Assembly (NCBI GenBank): GCA_934675205.1 | Contig: CAKUPQ010000001.1 | Span: 310,001-374,000 of the forward strand | Direction: 5' to 3' | DNA from: an uncultured Flavobacteriaceae bacterium | GTDB lineage: Bacteria > Bacteroidota > Bacteroidia > Flavobacteriales > Flavobacteriaceae | DNA length: 64,000 nt | Part shown: positions 42,888 through 52,432 of the stretch, one piece after another | Layout of the letters: each line of letters opens with the position of its first letter | Numbering within the stretch: position 1 is the stretch's first letter | Translations under genes and position numbers: made by a program | Notes under the pieces: generated by a model | Seen by the model: the letters and a program-made list of their open reading frames with translations, nothing else | Told to the model about the DNA's origin: nothing | Databases searched by the model: none

Positions 42888-43679
42888 ATGAATCAACCTT
42901 TAGCATACGTTCACCCGGGAGCAAAGATTGCCAAAAATGTGGTAATTGAGCCTTTTACAACCATTCACAATAATGTAGAAATCGGAGAGGGAACTTGGAT
43001 AGGCTCTAACGTAACCATTATGGAGGGAGCAAGAATCGGAAAAAACTGCAACATCTTCCCGGGAGCGGTAATTTCTGCCATTCCGCAGGATATGAAATTT
43101 CAGGACGAAGAAACCGTTACGATTATCGGAGACGGAACAACAATCCGTGAATGTGTTACCATCAACAGAGGAACTTCCGACAGAATGAAAACCGTAATCG
43201 GAAACAACTGTTGGATTATGGCTTATTGCCACGTAGCTCACGATTGTATTGTCGGAGATAATTGTATTTTCTCGAACGGAACTACCTTAGCCGGACACAC
43301 AACTGTCGGAGATTATGTGGTTTTGGCAGGAATGGTAGCCGTTCAGCAATTCGGAAACATCGGAAATCACGCCTTTGTAACCGGAGGTTCTTTGGTCAGA
43401 AAAGACGTTCCTCCTTATGTAAAAGCAGCTCGTGAACCGCTTTCGTATGTAGGAATCAATTCGGTTGGACTCAGAAGAAGAGGTTTTTCACCTGAAAAAA
43501 TCAGAGAAATTCAGAGTATTTACAGGGTTTTATACCAAAAAAATTACAATACTTCCCAAGCCTTAGCGATTATCGAAGGCGAAATGGAAGCCACACCCGA
43601 AAGAGACGAAATTCTTGACTTTATTAAAAATTCTTCTCGTGGAGTAATGAAAGGATATACAGGAGGGTCTGCCCTCTAA
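42888..43679 (+). CDS. lpxA: UDP-N-acetylglucosamine acyltransferase
   Basis: First acylation of UDP-GlcNAc with hydroxyacyl-ACP. 263 residues. Hexapeptide beta-helix from 5 to about 185 with AYVHPGAKIAKNVVIEPFTTI, the ISAIPQDMKFQDEET loop, TIRECVTINRGT and the catalytic His in AHDCIVGDNC (near 122). The C-terminal alpha-helical domain starts at SYVGINSVGLRRRGFS. The ribosome-binding region consists of a tandem heptamer repeat. Confidence 0.96.
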   Translation: MNQPLAYVHPGAKIAKNVVIEPFTTIHNNVEIGEGTWIGSNVTIMEGARIGKNCNIFPGAVISAIPQDMKFQDEETVTIIGDGTTIRECVTINRGTSDRMKTVIGNNCWIMAYCHVAHDCIVGDNCIFSNGTTLAGHTTVGDYVVLAGMVAVQQFGNIGNHAFVTGGSLVRKDVPPYVKAAREPLSYVGINSVGLRRRGFSPEKIREIQSIYRVLYQKNYNTSQALAIIEGEMEATPERDEILDFIKNSSRGVMKGYTGGSAL

Positions 43680-43711
43680 ACGATTAAACAAATAACGATT
43701 AAACAATAAAA

Positions 43712-44278
43712 ATGGCAAGTACAGCAGACATCAGAAACGGATTGTGCATTAAGTTCAATAATGACATTTACAAGATTGTGGAATTCTTACACGTAAAACC
43801 GGGAAAAGGACCCGCTTTCGTAAGAACAAAAATGAAGAGTTTAACCACAGGAAGAACGCTTGAAAACACCTTTTCGGCAGGACACAAAATTGATACGGTA
43901 AGAGTAGAAACACATACTTTTCAGTATTTGTATGCAGAAGGAGATGATTTTCACTTTATGAATACGGAAACATTTGAGCAAATTACGTTGAGTAAAAATG
44001 CTCTTGATGCTCCCGAACTTTTGAAAGAGGGAACAAACGTAATGGTGCAAATCAATACCGAAACCGATATGCCTTTGGCTGTTGATATGCCTGCTTCTAT
44101 CGTTTTGGAAGTAACTTATACCGAACCGGGTGTAAAAGGAAATACAGCTACCAATGCTACAAAACCTGCAAAAGTTGAAACAGGTGCTTCTATAAATGTT
44201 CCGCTTTTTATCAATGAAGGAGATAAAATCAAAATTGATACAGCTACCGGAGCTTATATGGAAAGAATTAAGGAGTAA
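43712..44278 (+). CDS. efp: Translation elongation factor P
   Basis: Relieves ribosome stalling at proline stretches. 188 residues, three beta-barrel domains: KOW-like (1-63), central OB and C-terminal OB (about 130-188, INVPLFINEGDKIKIDTATGAYMERI). The modifiable loop is HVKPGKGPAF with Lys at position 32, the site modified by lysylation in E. coli (K34). Its stop is directly followed by the ATG of the second lpxD-like gene. Confidence 0.96.
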   Translation: MASTADIRNGLCIKFNNDIYKIVEFLHVKPGKGPAFVRTKMKSLTTGRTLENTFSAGHKIDTVRVETHTFQYLYAEGDDFHFMNTETFEQITLSKNALDAPELLKEGTNVMVQINTETDMPLAVDMPASIVLEVTYTEPGVKGNTATNATKPAKVETGASINVPLFINEGDKIKIDTATGAYMERIKE

Positions 44279-45229
44279 ATGAAATTCAAAAGAACACATT
44301 CGTTAAAAGAAATTTCCGAAATCATTTCCTGTAAATTTGTGGGGGATGAAAATTTTCCTGTTTTGGGAATGAACGAAATCCACGTTGTGGAAAAGGGAGA
44401 TATCGTATTTGTGGACCACCCGAAATACTACGACAAAGCTCTGCAATCCAAAGCAACCATAGTTCTAATTAACAAAGAAGTAGAATGCCCTGACGGAAAA
44501 GCGTTGCTTATTTCTGATGACCCTTTTCGGGATTTTAATAAGCTGACAAAGCATTTTAAACCTTTTCAATCTTCAAATGTTTCGATTTCCGAAAGTGCCA
44601 AAATCGGAGAAAACACCATCATTCAACCCAACTGCTTTATCGGAAATAACGTAGTTATCGGAAAGAATTGTTTGATTCATGCCAATGTTACGATTTATGA
44701 CGATACGATTATCGGAGACAACGTAATCATTCATTCGGGAACGGTTTTGGGGGCAGATGCTTTTTATTATAAAAAACGTCCGGAAGGTTTTGATCAGCTG
44801 ATTTCAGGCGGAAGAGTTGTCATTCAAAACAATGTCGGAATCGGAGCAAACTGTACGATTGACAGAGGTGTTACAGGAGATACAACTATCGGAGAGGGCA
44901 CGAAAATGGACAATATGATTCAGGTGGGGCACGATACCATAATCGGTAAAAAATGTCTGATTGCCTCTCAAGTCGGAATTGCAGGTTGTGTGGTTATCGA
45001 AGACGAAGTTACCCTTTGGGGACAAGTCGGAATCACAAGCGGAATCACCATCGGAACGAAAGCTGTTGCTTTAGGCAAATCGGGAATTTCCAAGTCAGTC
45101 GAAGGAGGAAAAACCTATTTCGGAACGATTGCTGACGAATCCCGTGAAAAGATGAAAGAAATGGCAAACATCAGAAGAATTCCCGAAATACTCGAAAAAT
45201 TAAAACACATAAAAAAAGAGGAAAATTAA
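44279..45229 (+). CDS. Second LpxD-like hexapeptide acyltransferase
   Basis: 316 residues, clearly paralogous to LpxD: an N-terminal domain (1-95) with [16 protein letters not shown], then hexapeptide repeats ([20 protein letters not shown]...) and the His in [22 protein letters not shown]. It differs from lpxD in the substrate loop ([21 protein letters not shown]). It may act in a different acyltransfer step or with a different acyl length. Start codon abuts the efp stop. It closes the lipid A operon before a bidirectional terminator. Confidence 0.9.
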   Translation: MKFKRTHSLKEISEIISCKFVGDENFPVLGMNEIHVVEKGDIVFVDHPKYYDKALQSKATIVLINKEVECPDGKALLISDDPFRDFNKLTKHFKPFQSSNVSISESAKIGENTIIQPNCFIGNNVVIGKNCLIHANVTIYDDTIIGDNVIIHSGTVLGADAFYYKKRPEGFDQLISGGRVVIQNNVGIGANCTIDRGVTGDTTIGEGTKMDNMIQVGHDTIIGKKCLIASQVGIAGCVVIEDEVTLWGQVGITSGITIGTKAVALGKSGISKSVEGGKTYFGTIADESREKMKEMANIRRIPEILEKLKHIKKEEN

Positions 45230-45243
45230 ATTCCTCTTTTTTG
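45212..45243. terminator. Bidirectional terminator after the lipid A operon
   Basis: Arms AAAAAAGAGGAA (45212-45223) and TTCCTCTTTTTT (45231-45242) with a 7-nt loop; T runs on both strands serve the convergent genes. It overlaps the last codons of the lpxD-like gene. Confidence 0.8.
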
Positions 45244-45250
45244 TTTGATT

Positions 45251-45985
45251 TTAGTTTACTTCTTCCAAAACATCTTGGATAGTTTCTTCTAAGCCTGTTC
45301 CTTTTGCTCTTTCTGCTTTTGAAATACAGGTTTTGCAAACCTCATTATTGTCAATCTTACGTGCCTGCCAAGCCTGTTCAACCGTTCCGTTAGATACTTC
45401 GCTGTTTCTGATATGCTGACAATCTTCATAAACGTGTAGCTTGTTACCTTGAGGAGTCCAATACACCAAATCCGTTCCCGTCAAACTTTTGATTTCATCG
45501 GTTTGAGCATTGATTTGTTCGGTATATTTCTCGATTGACGGAGGGTTGAAATCATAACTTCCTATTCCTGCAATCAGCAATGCCACTCCTGCAATACTTC
45601 CTAAAATAGCTTTTTGTTTTCCGTCAATATTTTTATTGGTCAATATAAAGATTATCAAAGGTAAAAACGCTACGATAGCAGCCACTACACCCAATTGACT
45701 TTGCAATAAAAATAAAAATTTGTTTTTTTCGGACGGAGGATCCATACGATTGGCTTTTTTCCAGAGCATAGAACCGATAAGCACCAATATCAAATCGAGA
45801 ACTATCAAACCGATAGTCCATACATTAAGAATAGACTCTTCTGCACTAACCGCTTTTAAAATAAAACGTATGGCAAATATTTGTGCTACAATTGCACCTA
45901 TCCACAATAAAGCTGCAAATATGCGTAATTGTGTTGCTTTTCCTTTTGCTTCGTCTGTTGCTACAAATTGTTTTTGTTCACTCAT
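45251..45985 (-). CDS. Multi-span membrane protein with C-terminal Cys/His motif
   Basis: 244 residues, four hydrophobic helices (about 22-45, 58-76, 96-114 and 126-145). The last 90 residues are soluble: DLVYWTPQGNKLHVYEDCQHI, then a gap and EVCKTCISKAE. The pattern W-x-G-x3-H-x4-C...C-x2-C looks like a small zinc- or metal-binding element found in assorted membrane proteins. Function unknown. Confidence 0.75.
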   Translation of the reverse strand: MSEQKQFVATDEAKGKATQLRIFAALLWIGAIVAQIFAIRFILKAVSAEESILNVWTIGLIVLDLILVLIGSMLWKKANRMDPPSEKNKFLFLLQSQLGVVAAIVAFLPLIIFILTNKNIDGKQKAILGSIAGVALLIAGIGSYDFNPPSIEKYTEQINAQTDEIKSLTGTDLVYWTPQGNKLHVYEDCQHIRNSEVSNGTVEQAWQARKIDNNEVCKTCISKAERAKGTGLEETIQDVLEEVN

Positions 45986-46078
45986 AATATTTGATTTAAA
46001 AGTTCAAGACAAAAATATACATTTTAACATTACGAAATTTAAAAAATCATAAAATTCTAAAGTATTGGCAAACTCTTG

Positions 46079-46086
46079 TATCTTTG
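46079..46086 (+). promoter_or_regulatory. -7 box of plsC
   Basis: TATCTTTG, 23 nt before the ATG at 46110. Confidence 0.5.
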
Positions 46087-46109
46087 TTCTTTCTTCTTTT
46101 CTCTGATTT

Positions 46110-46847
46110 ATGGAAAAAATTATTTCTTATCCGATAACGGTTGTGTATTATTTGTGTTTCTTATTGCTGTTGTGTATTTTCCACCCGGCTCAATGGATTT
46201 GTCTGAATGTTTTTGGCTATCAGGCTCACAAAAAAAGCGTGGATCACCTGAATTTTTGGTTGATTCGATGCACCCATATTTTAGGAACGACCTACAAAAT
46301 CCAAAATAGGGAATTAGCTCCAAAAGGCGTTCCTGTGATTATTGTAGCGAATCATCAGAGTATGTATGACATTCCTCCGATGATTTGGTTTTTGAGGAAA
46401 TTGCATCCAAAGTTTATCAGCAAAAAAGAATTGGGGAAAGGAATTCCGAGTGTTTCGTATAATTTAAGACACGGAGGCTCGGTGCTGATTGACCGAAAAA
46501 ATGCCGAACAGGCTTTGTCTGAAATCCGAAAAATGGGGGAATATATCGAAAAGCACAATCGTTCGGTTGTGATTTTTCCGGAGGGGACACGAAGTAAAAC
46601 AGGACAACCGAAAAAATTTTCCGAAAACGGACTGAAAACCTTGTGCAAAAACGCTCCAAGTGCCTATATTTTGCCTATTACGATTAACAATTCGTGGAAA
46701 ATGGTAAAGTTCGGCTCTTTCCCGATGGGACTCGGAAACCGTCTTGTTTTCACGATTCACAAACCCTTTAAAGTAAGTGATTATCCGTTTGAGGAATTAT
46801 TCCAAAAAACAGAAAAAACAATTCTATCAGGCATAGAAAACAACTGA
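46110..46847 (+). CDS. plsC: 1-acyl-sn-glycerol-3-phosphate acyltransferase
   Basis: Makes phosphatidic acid by acylating lysophosphatidate. 245 residues. N-terminal hydrophobic segment (10-30) for membrane docking, catalytic NHQSMYD (NHx4D motif) near 78, GSVLIDRKN near 118, and the substrate motif FPEGTRSKTG near 151. Convergent with lpxB, 4 nt apart. Confidence 0.92.
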   Translation: MEKIISYPITVVYYLCFLLLLCIFHPAQWICLNVFGYQAHKKSVDHLNFWLIRCTHILGTTYKIQNRELAPKGVPVIIVANHQSMYDIPPMIWFLRKLHPKFISKKELGKGIPSVSYNLRHGGSVLIDRKNAEQALSEIRKMGEYIEKHNRSVVIFPEGTRSKTGQPKKFSENGLKTLCKNAPSAYILPITINNSWKMVKFGSFPMGLGNRLVFTIHKPFKVSDYPFEELFQKTEKTILSGIENN

Positions 46848-46851
46848 CGTT

Positions 46852-47964
46852 TTATTGCAACGACTCAATAATCAACTTTGCTGTTTTTTCGCTTGCTCCT
46901 GTTCCGCCTAATTTTTCTTCCAACAAATCATACTCGTGTAAAAGGTTTTTTCGGTATTCGGGATTGAGGAGTTTTTGCAGTTCGGTTTTGAGGTTTTTGG
47001 TATTCAGCTCATTTTGAATAAGCTCTTTTACCACTTCCCTATCCATAATCAGATTGACAAGCGAAATGTATTTCAATGTGATGATTCTTTTGGCAATTTC
47101 GTAGGAAATTCGGTTGCCTTTATAGCAAACCACCTCGGGAACTTTAAAAAGGGCTGTTTCGAGAGTTGCTGTTCCCGAAGTTACCAATGCAACCTCCGAA
47201 TGGCTCAACAAATCGTAGGTTTTGTTACTTACAAAATGTACATTTTTCTTCTTTAAAAAAGTTTGGTAAAACGCATAATCCTGACTTGGAGCTCCTGCAA
47301 TCACAAACTGATAGTCGGTAAAATCATCACTAACGGAAAGCATTATTTCAAGCATTTTAGAAATTTCCTGCTTACGGCTTCCGGGAAGTAAAGCGATAAT
47401 CGGTTTGGTTTCGAGGTTGTTTTCTCTGATAAAATCTTCCCTTGAAACGGTTTTTCGGTTGTGAATCGCATCAATAAGCGGGTGTCCGACAAATTCCACA
47501 GGAAAATTGTGTTTCTTTTCGTAAAAATCTTTTTCAAAAGGCAGGATAACGTACATTTTATCCACATCACGTTTGATGGCTTTGATACGGTTCTCTTTCC
47601 AAGCCCAAATTTGAGGCGAAATATAATAATGTGTCGGAATTCCTTTTTGTTTTGCCCAAGTGGCTATCCGCATATTAAATCCCGGGTAATCAATAAAAAT
47701 AATCACATCGGGATTGAACTTTTCGATGTCTTGTTTACAGAATTTTATGTTTTTCAGAATAGTTCTCAAATTCATCAAAACCTCCACAAACCCCATAAAA
47801 GCCAAATCACGATAGTGCTTGACCAAAACTCCACCAGCTTTTTCCATCAAATCACCACCCCAAAAACGAATATCAGCCTTTGTATCTTCTTTTTTAAGTG
47901 CTTTGATAAGATTCGACCCGTGCAAATCTCCCGATGCTTCTCCTGCTATTATATAATATTTCAT
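46852..47964 (-). CDS. lpxB: Lipid-A-disaccharide synthase
   Basis: GT19 glycosyltransferase that joins UDP-diacylglucosamine and lipid X. 370 residues. Opening YYIIAGEASGDLHGSNLI (3-20), then FMGFVEVL, the PGFNMRIA segment, HYYISPQIWAWKENR near 133, PFEKDFY and the C-terminal nucleotide-binding VTSGTATLETALFKVPEVVCYKG near 263. Complete. It is not adjacent to the other lpx genes but only 1.6 kb away. Confidence 0.96.
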   Translation of the reverse strand: MKYYIIAGEASGDLHGSNLIKALKKEDTKADIRFWGGDLMEKAGGVLVKHYRDLAFMGFVEVLMNLRTILKNIKFCKQDIEKFNPDVIIFIDYPGFNMRIATWAKQKGIPTHYYISPQIWAWKENRIKAIKRDVDKMYVILPFEKDFYEKKHNFPVEFVGHPLIDAIHNRKTVSREDFIRENNLETKPIIALLPGSRKQEISKMLEIMLSVSDDFTDYQFVIAGAPSQDYAFYQTFLKKKNVHFVSNKTYDLLSHSEVALVTSGTATLETALFKVPEVVCYKGNRISYEIAKRIITLKYISLVNLIMDREVVKELIQNELNTKNLKTELQKLLNPEYRKNLLHEYDLLEEKLGGTGASEKTAKLIIESLQ

Positions 47965-47992
47965 TTTTCGACTATGCTGTTTCTTTCGGCTA

Positions 47993-48020
47993 CGAAAATA
48001 ACGATTTTTTGCGTATGCAA
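47993..48020 (-). promoter_or_regulatory. Candidate promoter of lpxB
   Basis: Minus strand TTG (48020-48018), 17-nt spacer, TATTTTCG (one mismatch to TAnnTTTG), about 28 nt before the ATG. Confidence 0.4.
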
Positions 48021-48118
48021 CGAAACTTTATAAAACAGCGACATCAATAATTTTATTCGCAAAAACTCGTCATATTCGCATCATTCATACCCAAAACAAT
48101 AAAAATCCAAGAAAATTA

Positions 48119-48149
48119 TTTGAAGTTTAATTAAAAAAAATTACTTTAG
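48119..48149 (+). promoter_or_regulatory. Candidate promoter of cphA
   Basis: TTG at 48119-48121, 20-nt spacer, TACTTTAG (one mismatch), leaving a leader of about 45 nt. Confidence 0.4.
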
Positions 48150-48199
48150 GCAAATTATTAATCTAATTAAAAAAACTAACTCAAAACTTAATTGAACAT

Positions 48200-50824
48200 A
48201 TGAAAATCTTAAAAATACAAGCTTTACGAGGACCTAACATTTGGAGCGTAAGAAGAAAAAAGCTAATCCAGATGCGTTTGGATTTGGAAGATTTAGAGCA
48301 AAGACCAACCAATACCATTGATGGATTCAGAGAAAGAATCGAAAAAATGTTCCCAACGATGTACGAACATCGTTGTTCGGAAGGAGTTCCGGGAGGGTTC
48401 TTTTCACGAGTAGAAAGAGGAACCTGGATGGGACACGTTATCGAACACATTGCTCTCGAAATCCAATCGCTTGCAGGAATGGAAACCGGTTTCGGAAGAA
48501 CTCGGGAAACCAAAGAATCGGGAGTTTACAATGTCGTTTTCAGCTATGTAGAAGAAAGTGTAGGAGAATTTGCAGCCGAAGCCTCGGTACGAATTGCAGA
48601 AGCCCTTATTTCGGGAGAGGAATATGACGTTGATGCAGATATTCAGAGAATGAGGGAAATTCGGGAAAGAGTACGTTTAGGACCGAGTACCGGAAGTATT
48701 GTGGAAGAAGCTGTTGCCAGAGATATCCCTTGGATTCGTATGGGAACCAATTCGCTTGTTCAACTTGGATACGGAATCAACCAAATGCGTTTTCAGGCAA
48801 CCATTACCTGTCAGACAAGCCATATTGCAGTAGATATTGCGTGTGACAAAGAAGCTACTAAACGTATGCTTGACAATGCCTCAATTCCCGTTGCCAAAGG
48901 AGATATTTGTGTTGATGAAGAAGATTTGGAATTGACCATCAAAAAAATCGGTTATCCGATAGTTTTGAAACCATTGGACGGAAATCACGGAAAAGGAGCA
49001 TCTATTAATGTAAAAGATTGGGAAGCTGCCAAAGCAGGATTAGCCCACGCAAAACAATATTCGAGAAGAGTAATCGTAGAGAAATTCATCACAGGATTCG
49101 ATTTCAGGATACTCGTTATCAATAATAAGGTAGTTGCAGCTGCCAAAAGAGTTCCTGCTCACGTAGTCGGGAACGGAATCAATTCGATTCAGGAACTGAT
49201 TGATATAGAAAACCTTGACCCAAGACGTGGTTACGGACACGAAAACGTACTTACGGAAATCGAAATAGACAGAGATTCCCTTGATTTGTTGGAAAAAGAA
49301 GGTTTGACTGCGGAAAGTATTCCCGAAAAGGGAAAAATAATTTATTTGAAATCGACTGCTAATTTGAGTACGGGAGGAACTTCGGTTGATGTAACCGATA
49401 TGATGCACCCCGAAAACATCTTTTTGGCTGAACGCATTTCGAGAGTAATCGGATTGGACGTTTGCGGAATTGACATTATGGCTGAAAACCTTACGCAACC
49501 GCTCCAAGAAAACGGAGGGGTAATTCTCGAGGTTAATGCAGCTCCGGGTTTCCGTATGCACTTGGCTCCGTCAGAAGGACTTCCGAGAAACGTAGCCGCT
49601 CCGGTTATTGATATGCTTTATCCTCCGGGAAAACCAAGCCGTATTCCGATTATTGCCATTACGGGAACAAACGGAAAAACAACCACAACCCGACTTATGG
49701 CTCATATGGTTAAAAACAAAGGATATAGAGTAGGATTCACGACTTCGGACGGAATTTATATCCAAAACCATATGATGGAAAAAGGAGATACAACAGGTCC
49801 GATAAGTGCGGAATATATCTTAAAAGACCCGACTGTTGAATTTGCAGTTCTTGAAACAGCAAGAGGAGGAATTTTGCGTTCGGGACTTGGTTTTTCACGA
49901 TGTGATATCGGGATTATTACCAACATTCAGGAAGACCATTTGGGGTTGAGTGATATTCACAATCTTGACGATTTGGCTCGGGTGAAAAAAGTAGTTGTAA
50001 ACAGTGTCAAAAAAGACGGTTGGGCTGTTCTGAATGCAGATGACGAGCAATGCAGAAAAATCGGAAGCACCCTCGATTGTAATGTAGCTTGGTTTAGTTT
50101 GGACGAAGAAAGTCCGTTTGTGAAACAATTGGCCAAAGAGAATAAAATTTGTGCTGTTTTTGAAAACGGATTCGTTACTATCAAAAAAGGCGATTGGAAA
50201 ATCCGAATCGAAAGAGTAAGTCAAATTCCGCTTACTTTGGGAGGAAAAGCCAAGTTTATGATTGCCAACGCTTTGGCTGCATCTTTAGCAGGTTACCTCC
50301 ACGGATTCAAAACGGAAGACATCAGCCTTTCGTTGCAGACCTTTATTCCGAGTGTGGCTCAAACTCCGGGTAGAATGAATATTTTTGAGTTTAAGAATTT
50401 CAAAGTAATGATTGATTTTGCTCATAATCCGAGTGGATATTTAGCCATTGAAGATTATCTTCAGTCCATAGATTCTCCGAACAAAATCGGAATCATCTCG
50501 GGTGTCGGAGACAGACGTGATGAGGATATTAAAGAGTGCGGACTTATTGCAGGACGTATGTTTGACCACATTATTATTCGTCAGGAAAAATATTTGAGAG
50601 GAAGAACCGAACAGGAAATTATTGATTTGATTTTGGACGGAATAAAAGAATCGGGTAAAGAGGTTACTTACGAAATTATCCCGAAAGAAATCGAAGCTCT
50701 GAAACACGCTATCAATATTGCCAGAGAAGGAACGTATATTACCGCTTTGAGCGATGTGGTTACCAATGCCATCGAAATCGTACAAGGTTATCTTGACAAA
50801 GAAAATCAGGAAGCAATGGCTTGA
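48200..50824 (+). CDS. cphA: Cyanophycin synthetase
   Basis: ATP-dependent ligase polymerising aspartate and arginine into cyanophycin, a nitrogen store. 874 residues, full CphA1 length. The N-terminal domain starts KILKIQALRGPNIWS. An ATP-grasp domain (about 215-475) has YPIVLKPLDGNHGKG. The Mur-ligase-like domain starts with the P-loop TGTNGKTTTTRL near 489 and has ARGGILRSGLGF near 553 and HNPSGY, GRMNIFEF and ISGVGDRRDED later. No cyanophycinase or isoaspartyl peptidase gene is adjacent, so degradation genes must lie elsewhere. Confidence 0.93.
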   Translation: MKILKIQALRGPNIWSVRRKKLIQMRLDLEDLEQRPTNTIDGFRERIEKMFPTMYEHRCSEGVPGGFFSRVERGTWMGHVIEHIALEIQSLAGMETGFGRTRETKESGVYNVVFSYVEESVGEFAAEASVRIAEALISGEEYDVDADIQRMREIRERVRLGPSTGSIVEEAVARDIPWIRMGTNSLVQLGYGINQMRFQATITCQTSHIAVDIACDKEATKRMLDNASIPVAKGDICVDEEDLELTIKKIGYPIVLKPLDGNHGKGASINVKDWEAAKAGLAHAKQYSRRVIVEKFITGFDFRILVINNKVVAAAKRVPAHVVGNGINSIQELIDIENLDPRRGYGHENVLTEIEIDRDSLDLLEKEGLTAESIPEKGKIIYLKSTANLSTGGTSVDVTDMMHPENIFLAERISRVIGLDVCGIDIMAENLTQPLQENGGVILEVNAAPGFRMHLAPSEGLPRNVAAPVIDMLYPPGKPSRIPIIAITGTNGKTTTTRLMAHMVKNKGYRVGFTTSDGIYIQNHMMEKGDTTGPISAEYILKDPTVEFAVLETARGGILRSGLGFSRCDIGIITNIQEDHLGLSDIHNLDDLARVKKVVVNSVKKDGWAVLNADDEQCRKIGSTLDCNVAWFSLDEESPFVKQLAKENKICAVFENGFVTIKKGDWKIRIERVSQIPLTLGGKAKFMIANALAASLAGYLHGFKTEDISLSLQTFIPSVAQTPGRMNIFEFKNFKVMIDFAHNPSGYLAIEDYLQSIDSPNKIGIISGVGDRRDEDIKECGLIAGRMFDHIIIRQEKYLRGRTEQEIIDLILDGIKESGKEVTYEIIPKEIEALKHAINIAREGTYITALSDVVTNAIEIVQGYLDKENQEAMA

Positions 50825-50836
50825 TTATATTATCTC

Positions 50837-50870
50837 AAACCTCACAGGTTTTAAAAACCTGTGAGGTTTT
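50837..50870 (+). terminator. Terminator of cphA, CCTCACAGG-type palindrome
   Basis: Near-perfect 15-16 bp arms (50837-50852 and 50854-50869) with almost no loop, then TTTT. Same palindrome style as the ndh terminator. Confidence 0.7.
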
Positions 50871-50906
50871 ACACATTAGTATTAAATTTCTTTAAACCCA
50901 TTTATT

Positions 50907-52421
50907 ATGAAAACAACATTACTTTTTAACTTTTGGCTAATGGCTTTTTCATTGCTTTTATGTGTAAAAGCCTATCCCCAATATCCCGATTGTCCCACAG
51001 GAAATATTTCATTCTTTTCTCAAGAAGATGTTAATAATTTTGCCATTAACTATCCTAACTGTACAGAATTTGTACACCAAATGAATATTTTAGACGACAG
51101 CAATGATATTACAGACCTATCGCCTTTTAGTAACCTGACTTCGGTAGGAAACCTTCTTATACGAGCTTTTAACACTCCCATATCGCTGTACGGATTGCAC
51201 AATATAACTACTGTGGGAGGAGACCTTGTCGTTCATTTTAACAGTGGCTTGACCTCACTTGCAGGACTTGAAAATATTGTTTCAGTAGGTGGATATTTAA
51301 GAATTACAGAAAACCCTCTGTTAACTTCACTTTCGGGATTAGACGGTATTACTTATGTAGAAGAATATGTTACAATAGGAACTAATGGTTTAACTTCTCT
51401 TTCAGGATTAGAGAATTTAGAATATGTAGGGGAATCGATTGCTATTAATAAAAACAATCTCTTAACCTCACTTTCGGGGTTGGAGGGGATTACTTCTGTA
51501 GGAGGGCAGGGGGTTTATATTGCAGAAAATGCCGTATTAACCTCTCTTTTAGGATTAAACAACCTAACCGCAACGAATGCACTTGTTATTGATGCTAATC
51601 CCCAACTAACGTCTCTTTCAGAGTTAAGTAATTTAGAATATGTAGGTTTTCTTGGTATTTATTATAACACTCAACTAACATCTCTTTTAGGGTTGGAAAA
51701 TCTTACTTCTATAGAGGGAAGTGTTGCGATTAATTATAATACTGACTTAACTTCACTTTCGGGATTAGATAATGTAGAATCTATAGGAGGACATCTTATG
51801 TTTTGGGGAAATACTGGCTTAACTTCACTTTCGGGATTAGATAATGTAGAATCTATAGGAGAATATCTTTCGATTTATGGAAATAATGACTTAATATCAC
51901 TTTCGGGATTAGATAATGTAGAATCTTTAGGAGGGTATCTTTATATTAATGGAAATAGTGTCTTGTCTGATATATCTGCGTTGCAGAATATAAACCCTGC
52001 CACCATTACTCCTAACATTTGGGGGTTAAGTTTACGAATCATTAACAACCCTGCCCTCTCTGTTTGTAATCTGGCAAATATTTGTACTTATCTTAACTAT
52101 GATGCCACTACACACCCGAGAGATATATCAGGAAATATGGGGGATTGTATAAGCGAATCTGCTGTATTAAATGCCTGTGCTTTAAGCGTTAGTGATAATG
52201 AATACAGTCAGATAAAAATGTATCCAAATCCTGTAACAAGCCTGTTGTATTTCGACAAAGAAGTCCGTAAAGTAACCCTAACCGACCTTGCCGGTAAAGT
52301 TTTGGTTGTACAAAGCCACACCGCTCAAATAGATATGTCCGCTTTTCAAAGTGGAGCATATCTCATTACCATAGAAACAGAAAATAATATAAAAGAAACC
52401 AAAAAAGTTGTAAAGTTATAG
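50907..52421 (+). CDS. Secreted leucine-rich-like repeat protein with type IX secretion tail
   Basis: 504 residues. Signal peptide (1-25, ...KAYPQ). Residues about 65-375 are 23-24-residue repeats of the form LTSLSGLxNVxSIGGxLxIxxNxx, similar to receptor-L-domain/LRR repeats of surface proteins. The C-terminal 75 residues (MYPNPVTSLLYFDKEV... ending KKVVKL) are a type A sorting domain, so the protein crosses the outer membrane through the type IX system and is attached or released. The last three repeats are almost identical in DNA over 72 bp. Likely adhesin or binding protein. Confidence 0.88.
   Translation: MKTTLLFNFWLMAFSLLLCVKAYPQYPDCPTGNISFFSQEDVNNFAINYPNCTEFVHQMNILDDSNDITDLSPFSNLTSVGNLLIRAFNTPISLYGLHNITTVGGDLVVHFNSGLTSLAGLENIVSVGGYLRITENPLLTSLSGLDGITYVEEYVTIGTNGLTSLSGLENLEYVGESIAINKNNLLTSLSGLEGITSVGGQGVYIAENAVLTSLLGLNNLTATNALVIDANPQLTSLSELSNLEYVGFLGIYYNTQLTSLLGLENLTSIEGSVAINYNTDLTSLSGLDNVESIGGHLMFWGNTGLTSLSGLDNVESIGEYLSIYGNNDLISLSGLDNVESLGGYLYINGNSVLSDISALQNINPATITPNIWGLSLRIINNPALSVCNLANICTYLNYDATTHPRDISGNMGDCISESAVLNACALSVSDNEYSQIKMYPNPVTSLLYFDKEVRKVTLTDLAGKVLVVQSHTAQIDMSAFQSGAYLITIETENNIKETKKVVKL
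51746..51961 (+). repeat. Three near-identical 72-bp units in the repeat protein gene
   Basis: Units begin at 51746, 51818 and 51890, each encoding 24 residues starting with Leu-(T/I)-S-L-S-G-L-D-N-V-E-S. Identity is high over the first 45 nt, marking recent duplication; older units upstream are diverged. Confidence 0.8.
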
Positions 52422-52432
52422 AGGCAAAAGCC

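Noticed and set aside
46076..46309. Plus-strand frame starting just before plsC
   Set aside because: Overlaps plsC in another frame, and its start lies at the promoter box.
51746..51961. Regular 72-bp spacing resembling a repeat array
   Set aside because: The units are coding, in frame, and contain no spacers; this is an LRR-like protein, not CRISPR.
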